The translations under genes were made by a program, and so were the position numbers. A stretch of 64,000 bases of DNA, taken from contig CALNVZ010000649.1 in the NCBI GenBank assembly GCA_940671915.1, positions 5,556,958-5,620,957 of the forward strand, written 5' to 3'. This document shows, in pieces, positions 10,901 through 20,724 of the stretch. The notes below the pieces were generated by a model that saw only the letters and a list, made by a program, of their open reading frames with translations, made no database searches and was not told the origin of the DNA. The stretch is from Paracentrotus lividus (Eukaryota > Echinodermata > Echinoidea > Camarodonta > Echinidae). Position 1 is the stretch's first letter; the number at the start of each line of letters is the position of its first letter.

Positions 10901-12430
10901 TGTCCCTCTGGTGGGACAAAGGGCGAGCGAAGATCGACCGTGATGAAGATTTTTCAGGTAAAAAATTTTTCCTTGTCTGAACTCGAACTCCAGTTCTGAT
11001 CTAAACCTTCCTTCATTTAACTCCGGGAGCGATCAGCCCAGTTGCAGAGAGAAACTTCTCTGATCATGAGATTCAATTAGTGATCCGTATTTCGTCTGTT
11101 ATCTCCAACATTATTGACGATAATGTCTGAAAGGAGGGTCCTAGTTCTCCTGAGTGAAGAAAAAATCTCGCCTTAAACCTTTCCTTCATTCTTCCTAGTG
11201 AGTTTAGTAGAAAACTAAGGCTCTGTATCTCATAAAATCTAATTTCGGAATCGCTGAAATCCTGAGATTACTTCGGTTTGAATCCTACATACAGATCGTA
11301 TATGGCTAAAAGCTCGTATTTTTCTCGGACAAACTCCGTTGAGTCCGAACTGGTAGTGAACTTCTTCTTCTGAAGAACAAACGGACCTCTATCAGATAGA
11401 CGGCCTAAAAGTCGCAGTTACGATAATCAACATCATCGAAGCGTGAACTGAATATCCTTGCAAGGGTGGAGCGATGATCTGGTATCAAACACCCCCCCTT
11501 TTTTCTTTAAGATAGAGAAATTAAAGTTTCTCAATGCGGATTCGTGAGAACCGAACTCCGAGGAGGAAGAGGTTAACTCCCTCAAACTAGTGCGTAGTCT
11601 TCTTAGTCTCCGATGGAAATCCCTACCACGGAGTGGACGGAGTGACGCGACTCTGAAGGAAGAACTGCTGCGAGTCTGCTCCGAACATTATCGTCCGGTA
11701 ATTACGACATTGTAGGAATTAACCATTTCGAGCGACTCCGGTACCAATCCTGAGTCCCTTCGGTGGTCTCGAAATTCGCTTCCGAACTCGCAAGGAGAGC
11801 TTCTATTTCCGCCTAAACTGCGAAATCGATCTCCTCGGGGAAGAACTCGAACCATCAAGTCTACTAGATAGGTACTCTACCATATATAAAAATAGGTCGA
11901 TATTGAAGAAATAGACCGAGAAGGGATAATCGAAAGCCTTGAAGAAGAAATAAATTTCTCACACCCATAATGTTCCGTGAAGGAAGATATTCCGACAATC
12001 ATGGTAGATTGGCCACCTCCTGACTCATTAACTTCTGGATCGAAGTCAAGTCAAGGTGACCTAGTCAGGAATAGGAGAACCATCCCATCCCAAGCCGTTC
12101 ATTCGCAATCAAATTGTGGTGTAGCGATATGACATGATAGCTGTAGAATGATCCTTCCCTTAAGAAAAAATGATATGAGGTTCTCGTAATAAATTCACCG
12201 AAAATGGACGTGGACGAGGACTCGACGAAAAGTCCCACTTCCATCCTTGTGAGTGGTAGTGAACCGACTTTGGTCACGATGAATAAACTGCGATGGTATC
12301 TGATTGATTATTTCCCATAACCAAACAACATGATCATTCTGTCTACAAATGAATCGTCGGGATTGATTTACCAGGGCAGGAACCATGGGAAATCGATGTA
12401 GAGAACAACTAGACGTAATCGATTCTGACA
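7960..12430. pseudogene. Decayed DIRS pol (RT-RNase H) readable only in the complement, not reversed
   Basis: Neither real strand has a convincing ORF. Complementing each base without reversing the order gives a left-to-right DIRS-like pol with frameshifts. RT motifs in that reading: GATGTATGTCTAGCATATAC, the HIPI motif, at about 11284-11306; CLPGDSLSAGFSAS (cf. CLPFGLSSAP) near 11378; VVVASHL near 11425; SLLDHSL at the catalytic LDDWL position near 11470; DFLLDDAQTRLVI near 11650. RNase H motifs: a DxASLFxW-like TSSLFKECGYY near 11945; ACTGTACTATCG near 12133 (cf. ACTGTAGTATCG at 50459); GRNTHHHLAETSAT near 12247 (cf. PGKDNYLADFLSR); TSLVDLH near 12375 (cf. IDLFAS). The distance from the catalytic motif to VDLH/IDLFA is about 905 bases in both this block and the 47-kb element. 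Base order is physically impossible for a gene, so this is probably an artefact. The left part (7960 to about 11100) may be gag in the same reading, which I could not confirm. Confidence 0.75.
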
Positions 12431-12655
12431 TGATATATCAACAGAGATCATTAGGTGAGATCGATTTCATTAATCGATTGTTGCGATGATCGATCCTCGG
12501 AGATCGATTTGGGCGGGATCGATTCAAATTTATCGATTTGGCGTTGATCGATTCATCTGTGATTCGATTATGTTGTAATCATTCATCGTGATCGATTGTT
12601 GTGATCGATTCAACTGTAATCGATTTATGTTGTGATCGATTCAATCGTGATCGAT
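12418..12655. repeat. GATCGATT-rich degenerate tandem tract
   Basis: About fifteen variants of GATCGATT or AATCGATT spaced 8-25 bases apart, joined by TTGTTGTGAT- or TTCAACTG-type linkers. It begins exactly where the mirrored pol homology runs out. Spacing is irregular and there are no unique spacers, so it is not a CRISPR array. Confidence 0.8.
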
Positions 12656-12977
12656 TATGTGTGGTAGCGTGCAGGCAGTAGAAGCGAGGAGGGGGAAGCG
12701 ATGGGCAAGGGGACAGCGAGGTAGGGTGGGGAGTCGAATGGCAACGGGAGCGAGGAGAAGGGAGGGAGCGAGCGATCGATAAGGGTCAGGAGCGAGGGAT
12801 GGGAGCGAGTGACCGAACGATTAGCGAGAACGAGACCGCAGTACGGGCGTAGCGAGACGAGACCTAGCGTCAGGGGGGCAAGCCAACCTGGTCGAGCGAT
12901 CGCGAGCAGGTGGGGAAAAGAGTCGCACGAGCGAGCTACAACGGCCACGAGAGTCGAGGGCAAAGACAGTGAGCGTA
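12656..12977. repeat. GC-rich purine tract with GAGCGAG repeats
   Basis: A strongly G-rich plus strand with many GAGCGAG, GGGAGCGAG and GCGAGAC units. Overlapping ORFs of 100-175 codons on both strands from here to 13527 are composition shadows with no recognisable domain. Confidence 0.6.
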
Positions 12978-13225
12978 AACGAAGTGGCCCGTCCCGACCC
13001 TACGCACCAAGATCGATTGGGGGTGCGTGCGCTGGGAATAGCGCCGACGATAGGCGAGCTTCGGGAACCCGTGCCCAGGATGTCACTAGTCGCACACCAG
13101 GACGCACACGACGACTCCGGGGGCTCGCCGGCCTCGGCTCGTAAGGGTGGACTGACCAACTGCCACCGGGTCCCAACCGCCCCCGGGCGGGGTGAAAGCC
13201 CGACTTATTCGTTGGAAAACAGAGA
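12978..13225. repeat. CpG-rich 240-bp segment, right copy
   Basis: Direct repeat of 6711-6950, slightly longer and more GC-rich. The right copy has extra C or G bases at many places where the left copy lacks one, so the two differ mostly by short indels. This pattern is more like sequencing or consensus error than point-mutation decay. Confidence 0.7.
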
Positions 13226-14100
13226 ATGGAAAAAGCGTCGGGGCCACAGCGTGCGTAACGTGTGGGGCCTGCCCCGGCAAGGCGTCGCGCCGCGAGAAAG
13301 AAAGGCAGAGAAGCCAGACGTGAGCGGGCTGTCCGGGTAGAGGAGACGCGCCGAAGGAGGCCGGCGGAGGGAGAAGAGACGATTATCACCCCAGAAAGGA
13401 CAATCCAATACCAAGGAATTAAGGAGATAAATAGGCAGCGCGCCAGTAGCCCAATGGTTCGTATAATAAAGTGAAAATCAACTTTCACTAAGCTTATATA
13501 AATAAACCCATACAGGCAAAGTAACACCCCTAATTAAAATTTACCCATTCATGGCAATGTTGACACAACATGCATATAGTAACAAGGAAAGATACAATAA
13601 CTAAAACCTTAAACAGAACTCACAACATAACAGATTAGTACATCACAATAATCCTGATCCATCAAACCTCACTAAAAGAACATTATAGTAACTCCTGTAA
13701 ACTCATGTATAAATCCTGATGCAAGGAAGACCATATTGAACATCTAAATCGATTATACATCATATAATCCTAAAATACCTATACCTCTTAATCCTGTGCC
13801 GACTTTAAGTTGAACTTTCATTTACTTCGACTAATGGACATCCCCAAACCCACAAATAGTTTAAGTTTGGACCTGATTTAACTAAAATTCTTTTCCTGTT
13901 GCCGAAAAATCCCCCCAATTCCAAAACACCGCCCACCCCGACCAAGCCCAAAACTATCCCAAACCCATGACCCATACTCATCTCAACAACATCCTCAAGA
14001 TTAATCCTGAAAGCGAATAAACTTCTCTCCCAATTTGTGATCACTTGCCAACACCTTGTAGCCTCACACACCTTGGGCGATTCGAGGACGAATAGCAAAG
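13226..14100. other. Right-hand non-coding part of the composite element
   Basis: GC-rich until about 13450, then AT-rich to the inverted-repeat end at 14070. I see no motif of gag, RT or recombinase in any reading I tried. Confidence 0.5.
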
Positions 14101-14186
14101 TAGGCAAATATATAATTCTTTATTGTAAATAATAAAATTAGTGATAATTTTTATGATTATGTCAATTGTTACCTTGATATACTTCT

Positions 14187-14467
14187 TTAACCCTTTAGCA
14201 CCTAAACCGCCCGAGACCGCCCCTCAGCTTACTCACTAAACCGCCTCTGTCTTAAGCACACTATAGTCAAGATAGTATCAAAAATATGTGATGAAACCCA
14301 TAATTGTTTTGGATTACCCATTGGATGTGTGCTGTCCGATTCTGCACTAAAAAGTATGTTCGAGGTGCAATTCTTATTGAAAAAACCTAATTGAAACACA
14401 GTGTAACCCTTTCCGCTAGTGAGTAAACTGACGCTTTTCACGAAGTCTCTAGGTGCTAAAGGGTTAA
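14187..14467. mobile_element. 281-bp TTAA MITE with CCCTTTAGCACC ends
   Basis: Left end TTAACCCTTTAGCACCTA, right end TAGGTGCTAAAGGGTTAA. TTAA target duplication and CCC-starting inverted repeats fit the piggyBac type. The 59664-59911 element has related ends (TTAACCCTTTCGTTACC). No coding capacity. Confidence 0.8.
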
Positions 14468-15040
14468 CCATAATTAGGCTTTGATTTATTTATCCATAGT
14501 TAGTGAAAAATAAGTACATGTACGCTCCCAAGTGAGTGTGTCTTACATCACACATGCTGAATTATTTAAAAAAAATTGCCTTCTTTTTTTAGTATCCAGA
14601 TTTCAAATACATGTATATTTATTAAACTTTGCCTATAATTACATCAAGTAAATTGATCAAATTGAGGTGATTTTTAAAGAGTAGTAAAACTAATTCTAAA
14701 AATAGAATTAATTTTAATTGCAAACAGGATTTACATTTTGATTGCTCAATTACTGATCGAAAATGGTTTATATCAATGACATCAAGGGCTGTAATAGGGA
14801 AATTCAACTAGAAACGTTGTTAATCTAAGTGTGAGTTTGGTGAATAATGTATGTAGATTCATTCTAAATATATCATTGACATATAAGTGAAGATTATATG
14901 TTGATAACTCAAAGCGTTCAAGGGAATATGTTTTGTAGGAGACTGTACAGTGCATTTTTTTTTCTTCTTGGAAAACTTTTTTGATGTAATCATGATATAC
15001 AGGGTGCCACAGGTACAGAGGAACCCGAATGCTCACTTGT
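14468..15040. other. No gene seen
   Basis: AT-rich intronic sequence. Only short ORFs with no recognisable content. Confidence 0.6.
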
Positions 15041-15049
15041 TTTTTTTTT

Positions 15050-15832
15050 CTGTGAACACAAGCAAATGGTGAAATATTAAATGCATAATTTTAAAGTTCA
15101 AATTTTCTTCTTTCTTTTGACACCAATACAATACAAAAGAGCTGTGCATAGATGAACAAGAAGATTTTGAAATTTAAATGTCAAAACCATTTTGCGCCAA
15201 TCAAAACAATCAATTAGGAATCACACAAGATTCCCTCAGTAAGGGTGGTACTATCTAAAAAGTATTAGAGACGTCTCAGAGACGTTTCTGCGACATTTTT
15301 CTAAAACTGTGACAAAGCAATTTCAGGGAATGGTCTCAAAGTTGTTTCCTCAACTGATGAAACGTCTCCGCGAAAACATTTTGAAACTTGTCGCGGAGAC
15401 GTCTCCGGGACGTTTCATGAGTTACAGAAACTACTTTGGGACGGTTCTTTGAAATTGCTTTGTCACAGTTTTTGAAAATTGTCCGTCACAGAGACGATAT
15501 TTTCTATTCTGTCGCAGAGACGTCTCCACGAAGTGAGATACCACCCCTAGGGACTTTTTTTTAAAACTCACTATCAATGGGAAACTGTGATGAATGAAAG
15601 GACATCTAAAAAACTCCTTTTGATACCTCCTGTTCTGTAGCAAGGTTTTTGCATCCAATTAAATCCTGCCCACCCTTTTGGCGCAAACTGATATTCACAA
15701 TTAATTTCCAACACTTCTTGCTCATTTATGTGTGCCTCTTTTGAATTTGAAATGCATTCGATGCCAGATGAAAGAAGATAGATTGAACTTTAAAAATAAT
15801 GCATTTAATATTTCATTGTTTGCTTGCTTTTA
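15050..15832. mobile_element. Foldback element hosting a nested MITE
   Basis: The arms at about 15055-15115 and 15775-15832 are inverted (AAGCAAATGGTGAAATATTA against TAATATTTCATTGTTTGCTT, and so on). Between them lies the separate element 15242-15549. Outer limits are uncertain. Confidence 0.6.
15242..15549. mobile_element. MITE with GTCTC-rich arms, nested copy
   Basis: The ends are AGGGTGGTACTATCT and GTGAGATACCACCCCT. Internal arms carry repeated GAGACGTCTC and a mirrored ATTGCTTTGTCACAGTTTT segment. A shorter relative is at 37496-37705 (TTATCTCACTTCGGGGAGAC ends). Confidence 0.75.
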
Positions 15833-15998
15833 CCAAGACCATTGACAAGCCGTTCTGGTTCTGCTTTATACTGGGACGCGCTGTACAGAGGATACAGAGC
15901 ATCTTAATTCAATATTCATGAAATACTACTTTAAGATTAACTCTAAACATATTAAGGTTATTTGCGAATTGCAAACCTGATCTATATGTTAATAACGC

Positions 15999-16160
15999 TT
16001 GGATTCTATATGATAAATATGAATCTGTCTTAATGCAATAAACATGAAATGCTACTTATAGGTTTGTATTAAAATTGTTTGGATTCTATATGATAAATTT
16101 GAATCTGTCTTAATGCAATAAACATGAAATGCTACTTATAGGTTTGTATTAAAATTGTTT
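15999..16160. repeat. Two-copy 80-bp tandem duplication
   Basis: The unit starting TTGGATTCTATATGATAAAT occurs at 15999 and again 80 bases later, with one mismatch (ATATGAA against TTTGAA). Such identity implies a recent duplication. Confidence 0.95.
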
Positions 16161-17130
16161 ATTTGTATCAACAACAATTTAAAGGGATTTAGTAACTTCC
16201 AAAAACAAGTGCAAAATGAATAGAATTCTATCGCTCTGACCGTAAAAACAAACTACTGCAAGTTTCAGATCAAATGCAAGTCATTTACTATCTTAAAACA
16301 GTGAAATTTCAAATGCAGCTGAGGATACGGCCGCGCATGATCAATTTATACCGCTCCGTTGCAAGCTTAGCCGCCCGGTAGGCATGGAGACTTGACAACA
16401 GGAAATGCGGTGAAAACCAGGTGCGTTGAAACGCCCGCAGTTTTGTAAAGCGTCAAGGAACGGGTTAGAAAATTTGAGTGTAAAATCGTAGATATCTGGA
16501 AAGTAAAGCAAGCAAGTAGACTGCAATTTTTAAGGAATACCAGACTGACCTATGTGTTCATAATCATGATGGCAAAATGAGCTAAATCCAATAAATTGCA
16601 ATTTGAATATCATTTAATGTTACTGCATCCCTTTATCTAGATAAATGTTTAAAGCTCATTGATATATAGAGATTTCCATAGGCCACTATTCGGAAGATGT
16701 TGCAGGTTAATTTTTTTTCAAGTTATATATTTCAAGGGTTGGTGCGCTGACCAATTATACAGGGTAATATAGTAAAAAAAATGTATGTACTGAGATTGTA
16801 TTACATTCTGCAAGATCATAATGTACTATAGTGCCCCCCAACCAAAAAAAGTAAACCATCTTTGAAAAAGTCATCAAAATTGTATATATATCTTGTGTAA
16901 CATTAATGTTGTTTTTTTTTTCATTTAAAGGTGTAACTCATCTTTTATCCAATCATATTAAACTTGAATCTGTACTATGATGGATGACAGAGTACTTGGG
17001 CCTTAAAAAAAACATATTTTAAAATTGCCTAGTGCCAAGTTTGGGCAAAAGTAACCTTTGTATTTCACTAAAGTCCAAGTAACTGTTTGTCCGTTATGAG
17101 TGGACTCAAGAAGCTTACTTCAATCAGTGA
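16161..17130. other. No gene seen
   Basis: AT-rich intronic sequence with a slightly GC-richer patch at 16310-16450. No ORF or repeat I can support. Confidence 0.55.
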
Positions 17131-17136
17131 ATCACA

Positions 17137-17199
17137 TTCTATCTTGTCTTGTGTAAGCTCATACTGCTTTCTCTCGTTCTCTCAAAAGTTCTCTTCCCG

Positions 17200-17242
<43 letters not shown>

Positions 17243-17349
17243 TCTCGCTCTCTCTCCCCCTCCTTCCCCTCCATCTCTTACTCCCATTATCAATCGATTA
17301 AAACATCACCTTCTATCTAGTCTTGTGTAATCTATACTGCTTCTCTCTT

Positions 17350-17392
<43 letters not shown>

Positions 17393-17585
17393 CTTCCTTC
17401 CCTTCATCTCTTTCTCCCATTATCAATCGATTAATACATCACCTTCTATCTAGTCTTGTGTAATCTCATACTGCTTTCTCTCTTCTCTCTCTCTCTCTCT
17501 CTCTCTCCCTCCTTCCTTCCCTTCATCTCTTTCTCCCATTATCAATTGATTAATAACATCACCTTCTATCTAGTCTTGTGTAAGC
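17137..17585. repeat. Minisatellite built from (TC)n blocks and a unique linker
   Basis: Four occurrences of TTCTATCTAGTCTTGTGTAA-like sequence (about 17138, 17311, 17444, 17564). The middle intervals are filled by (CT)n, CCTTCCTTCCC and CCCATTATCAATCGATTA. Unit length varies from 120 to 173 with the length of the (CT)n run. Confidence 0.9.
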
Positions 17586-17712
17586 TGGGCCCCAGATCAA
17601 GTGCTCTTCAGTCTTAACCTTTATCCGTATGCAAGACTACTCACACTTGACCAACATTTCTAGATCACTTCCTTTTTACCCCCATTAAAGGCACACCCTT
17701 TTGGAAGATTAA

Positions 17713-18046
17713 AGGCACACTAGGCGGTGCTGCACCAGCTTGAGCAAATTTAATAGCGCGTTATTTGTGATCCGATTAATTAATTAAAAAAAGAAGATAA
17801 GGCTTTGTTTCTCTAATAGCCCGCTTATTTGGACAAAATCCCAGCCTGAGTCATCTTGGGCTTTTTGCAAAAACTCAAGCTAGTTTGCGGGTTTTGGTAC
17901 GAAATAGCTTGCTAAATTTTGTGGTACTGCACCTAAGTCAGGTCATTAACGCGAAAGTTTAGCTCAGGCTGAGCTGGTGCAGCTCTGGTTTCTTTTTCCC
18001 GATCCACCAATTAGCACGCTATATTTTAGCTCGATCTAGTGTAGCA
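17713..18046. mobile_element. Probable MITE, CACTAG ends
   Basis: The left CACACTAG...AATAGCGCGTTATTTGTGAT is inverted against the right CCACCAATTAGCACGCTATA...CTAGTGTAG. An inner inverted pair, GCTGCACCAGCTTGAG and CTGAGCTGGTGCAGC, is also present. Edges are approximate. Confidence 0.5.
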
Positions 18047-19140
18047 ATGCCTACACATTCCCTATTCCTTCAGGTTTTTTGTTATCTGTTACATCACTTA
18101 CAATAATTAGTGGCACAAAAAAAAAACACCACGTATTTTCTCATTTAATTCGTGATTATTGACAGAATCAACTACAAACCAAACACTCATTTCCTAATGA
18201 AGATTACTTCTGTTATTTAGATGATTGTTATTTTAACATATTATTATTGGTCATTGTTTTTCATTGTCTTAAACGGGCTTCAAGAAAGATCCTCCTTGCC
18301 AGGCATGCAATTATCACCAGTGGCGGATTACCCCCCCCCCCCCCCCGAAATAAAGAAGGAAAGAAAGAAGAGAAAAGGAAGAAAAAGAAGTTATTATCAG
18401 GCCTGTAACTAAGGGGGGGGGATACTAGCTGCTACTCAGTCAAGCTAGGTCTTTAGGTCAAATGACACCCCCCCCCTTGGAAAAATGCTAGATCTGCCTC
18501 TGATCAACCACCTTCAATTCTATCAAACATACCATGCATAATGTTGTATGAAATTATACATTCACCTACAAATTAACAATTTCCATTGTGTTAATAATTG
18601 TGCAATATATTTCAACCTCGCCCTATGGCCTTGGTGCAAATATTGCATTTGCGTCATATTGAATTTGGGGATGAGGACATTTTGTGTTGGGGAAAGTGCT
18701 CGCCAGTATTGCTGGTAGACATGTTTTGTAGAGATTGAAATTTCGTGGTGCAATTTTTTTTTTCTCCTGAATATCTCACACAACCAAATTGAAATCGAGT
18801 GGAGAGATGCACAGCACAAATTTAGAAGTACCCGGACATATTTTTTTAATCCCTCATCGCAAAAATTCAAGTGTGTAAAATTTCCATCTTTACATTATGT
18901 AACAATAAATTGTGGGATTTGTACAGCATGCTGTGAACTCACAAAGTTAACAAGCAGTAATATGAAACAAACTTATAATTCTTTTATTACAAGCCGATGG
19001 TATCATAATGCCTGTGATATTCATGTTAAAGCTGATTAACTGAATTCTCTCACTCCCAAAGGTTTAATGATAGGAGACGTCTTGAGTCTGTAGTTAATAG
19101 AAGTTGAATTGGAACGAAGACAATCATGTTGGTGTTAAAA
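18047..19140. other. No gene seen
   Basis: AT-rich intron with two homopolymer C runs (about 18331 and 18469) and one G run (about 18412). No coding signal. Confidence 0.55.
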
Positions 19141-19143
19141 GAA

Positions 19144-19268
19144 ATTAATGATGATGATGGCAATAATTGTTATTGTCAAGATGGTAACTAGTGATAATGA
19201 TGATGGTGATGGAGATGATGATAACGATGACGACGTCGTCGATGATGATTATGATGATGATGATTTGT
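19144..19268. repeat. (GAT)n microsatellite
   Basis: Imperfect GATGAT repeat with GATGACGAC variants, about 125 bp, some 230 bp upstream of the 19495 exon. Confidence 0.9.
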
Positions 19269-19494
19269 AAAGTGTAATTATCTTTTATATAATGTGTTCT
19301 TTGTTATTTTTGTATTCTATTCATCATGGTACAAGCCCTTTGATCAATAACGAAATGGAATTGCACTATATCGGTCACAGGTATTATTAATGTGTATCAT
19401 TTTCAGTGCGTTAAGCACATTCCCAAAATACCTGATTCCAATTTTCCATGAGCAGTAACATGGAACTATTTTTTTCCCCTCCTCCCTTTTGCAG

Positions 19495-19751
19495 AAAGCA
19501 CGGAGGACATTCTCAGTTGGCGATGACCAGTTGATGCGGATACGCCAGCAGCAGCCCACCGGTGCCAAATCCACCAACTCCAACTCGAACATCTTCGCCT
19601 CGGTGAAGGAAGAAGATGAAGCCACCGCCCCTGCTCCTCCTCCTTCATCCCCCTTGATGCCGGGGCAACCACCAGCCAATCAGGAGAGTGCCTTTGAGGA
19701 TGTGTTTACGCCCAACTCACTGACGGAGACGCAGAAGAAAGCTCGCAATAT
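19495..19751 (+). CDS. Second exon of the unrecognised gene
   Basis: Preceded by a strong polypyrimidine tract and GCAG acceptor, and followed by a GTAAGT donor at 19752. It encodes 85 codons plus two bases, so it starts in phase 0, matching the 3832 donor, and leaves phase 2. The peptide starts KARRTFSVGDDQLMRIRQQQ. It continues with a Ser/Asn-rich stretch, an acidic VKEEDEA, a Pro-rich run (APAPPPSSPLMPGQPP) and ends ESAFEDVFTPNSLTETQKKA. GC content and third-base usage are clearly higher than in the surrounding intron. RTFSVGDD could be a basic-directed phosphorylation site (RRTFS), which is speculative. I do not know the family. The reading continues beyond this window or in exons I could not find. 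Confidence 0.85.
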
Positions 19752-20724
19752 GTAAGTCACTTAAATGTTTTTATACAGTCTGTTTCTTGTCTTGTATGAA
19801 GCGTTGCAGCTTCATACACAATGTGTTTGTAATTTGAATGTTTGTGTAGTCTTTTTCTTGTCTTGCATGATATGCTGCAGCTTATAGTAGGGATGGCCAC
19901 ACAACAGCAAAAAGCCACTAGAACTGTTTCCACTTCACTGTATGGATGTAGTCACCCATGCATTTACATTGCAAACAATAACCCATGCACTGCCTACTCA
20001 ATAATACACAGGCAGAGGAATAGCAAAATTTTCAATAAAAAACAGCTTTCGAAATTGTATTTTGGTCCAGTGGTAAATATAATCATTTTTATTCCTAATT
20101 GGTGCAGTTTCTTCATTAGAAAATACCTCAGCAGGTGATCAATTTTCCTGTTGAAAAAATTGATATGAAAAAAACTACAGCGTGTTCAAAGTGATGCTTC
20201 TGTGTGATGTGTTGTTATGACTTGATTTCTCATGATGGAATAGATTCAGATAAGGAAAAGTGGATATCTATAAAAAGTAACTATTTTTGAACAAAAAATG
20301 TATGTGGGGTGAAAACAAAGAACAACGTTTACCACTGGCCATTTAAGTTTTAAAATTATCTACCCTCTCCAACACTCAGCTCTGAGCCACACCACCATGA
20401 AATAGCCTATTGTCTAGGGTGTTCCTATTGAAACATTCCCTATGGAAGTATTTTTCCACGGTGGTCATATTGATCACATACGGTCATACTGTCAAACCAT
20501 CAGTTTTGTATTGCCTAAATTTTTGTATAATCTACTCATACGCCTCAATTATGTTCTCATTTCATGTTGATACACACATAGAAAATGTTTGTATGATTTG
20601 TTGATAAATCAAAGACAAAAGGACCATAACTTGAGCTTTTATTGCATTTTCTGCTTTGTCTGAAACTTGTAAAAGTGTTCTAGCAGCTCATTGGTAATTT
20701 GAGACACTCTTTGGGTCATATCTT
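19752..20724. other. Intron, no further exon seen
   Basis: AT-rich sequence after the 19752 donor. Short ORFs only. Confidence 0.55.

Larger units (their letters stand above)
6607..14158. mobile_element. 7.5-kb composite DIRS-like element with split direct repeats
   Basis: The left end (6607 on: TTTACTTCAAAAGAATG, then ATATATTTGCCTACTTTG) and right end (to 14158: TAGGCAAATATATAAT, then an AT-rich tract) share an inverted repeat of about 37 bases around GGGCGATTCGAGGACGAATA. At 7860-7955 a copy of the right end is followed directly by a copy of the left end. That A1...B1A2...B2 layout is the split direct repeat described for PAT and Ngaro elements and is a relative of the DIRS circle junction. 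The inside contains a 25-N gap flanked by a palindrome, two diverged copies of a GC-rich 240-bp segment, a GATCGATT tract and a mirrored core (see 7960-12430). No intact gene. The assembly here is suspect. Confidence 0.65.
3833..19494 (+). other. Intron of about 15.7 kb
   Basis: It is bounded by a GTAAGT donor at 3833 and a TTTTTTTCCCCTCCTCCCTTTTGCAG-type acceptor ending at 19494 (polypyrimidine tract then CAG). Phases on both sides are 0. It holds two MITE copies, the 7.5-kb composite element with the N gap, several other MITEs and a pyrimidine minisatellite. I see no further coding exon in it. Confidence 0.6.

Noticed and set aside
11240-11530. On the reverse complement, KKKFTTSSDSTEFV resembling a copia RNase H motif
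   Set aside because: Same stretch gives continuous RT homology in the complement-only reading; the other copia motifs are absent.
12418-12655. CRISPR-like array of GATCGATT units
   Set aside because: Repeats are 8 bp with irregular short linkers and no conserved spacer length; the window is eukaryotic.
12809-13527. ORFs of 100-175 codons on both strands
   Set aside because: GC-rich repetitive sequence lowers stop frequency; many frames overlap and no domain is recognisable.
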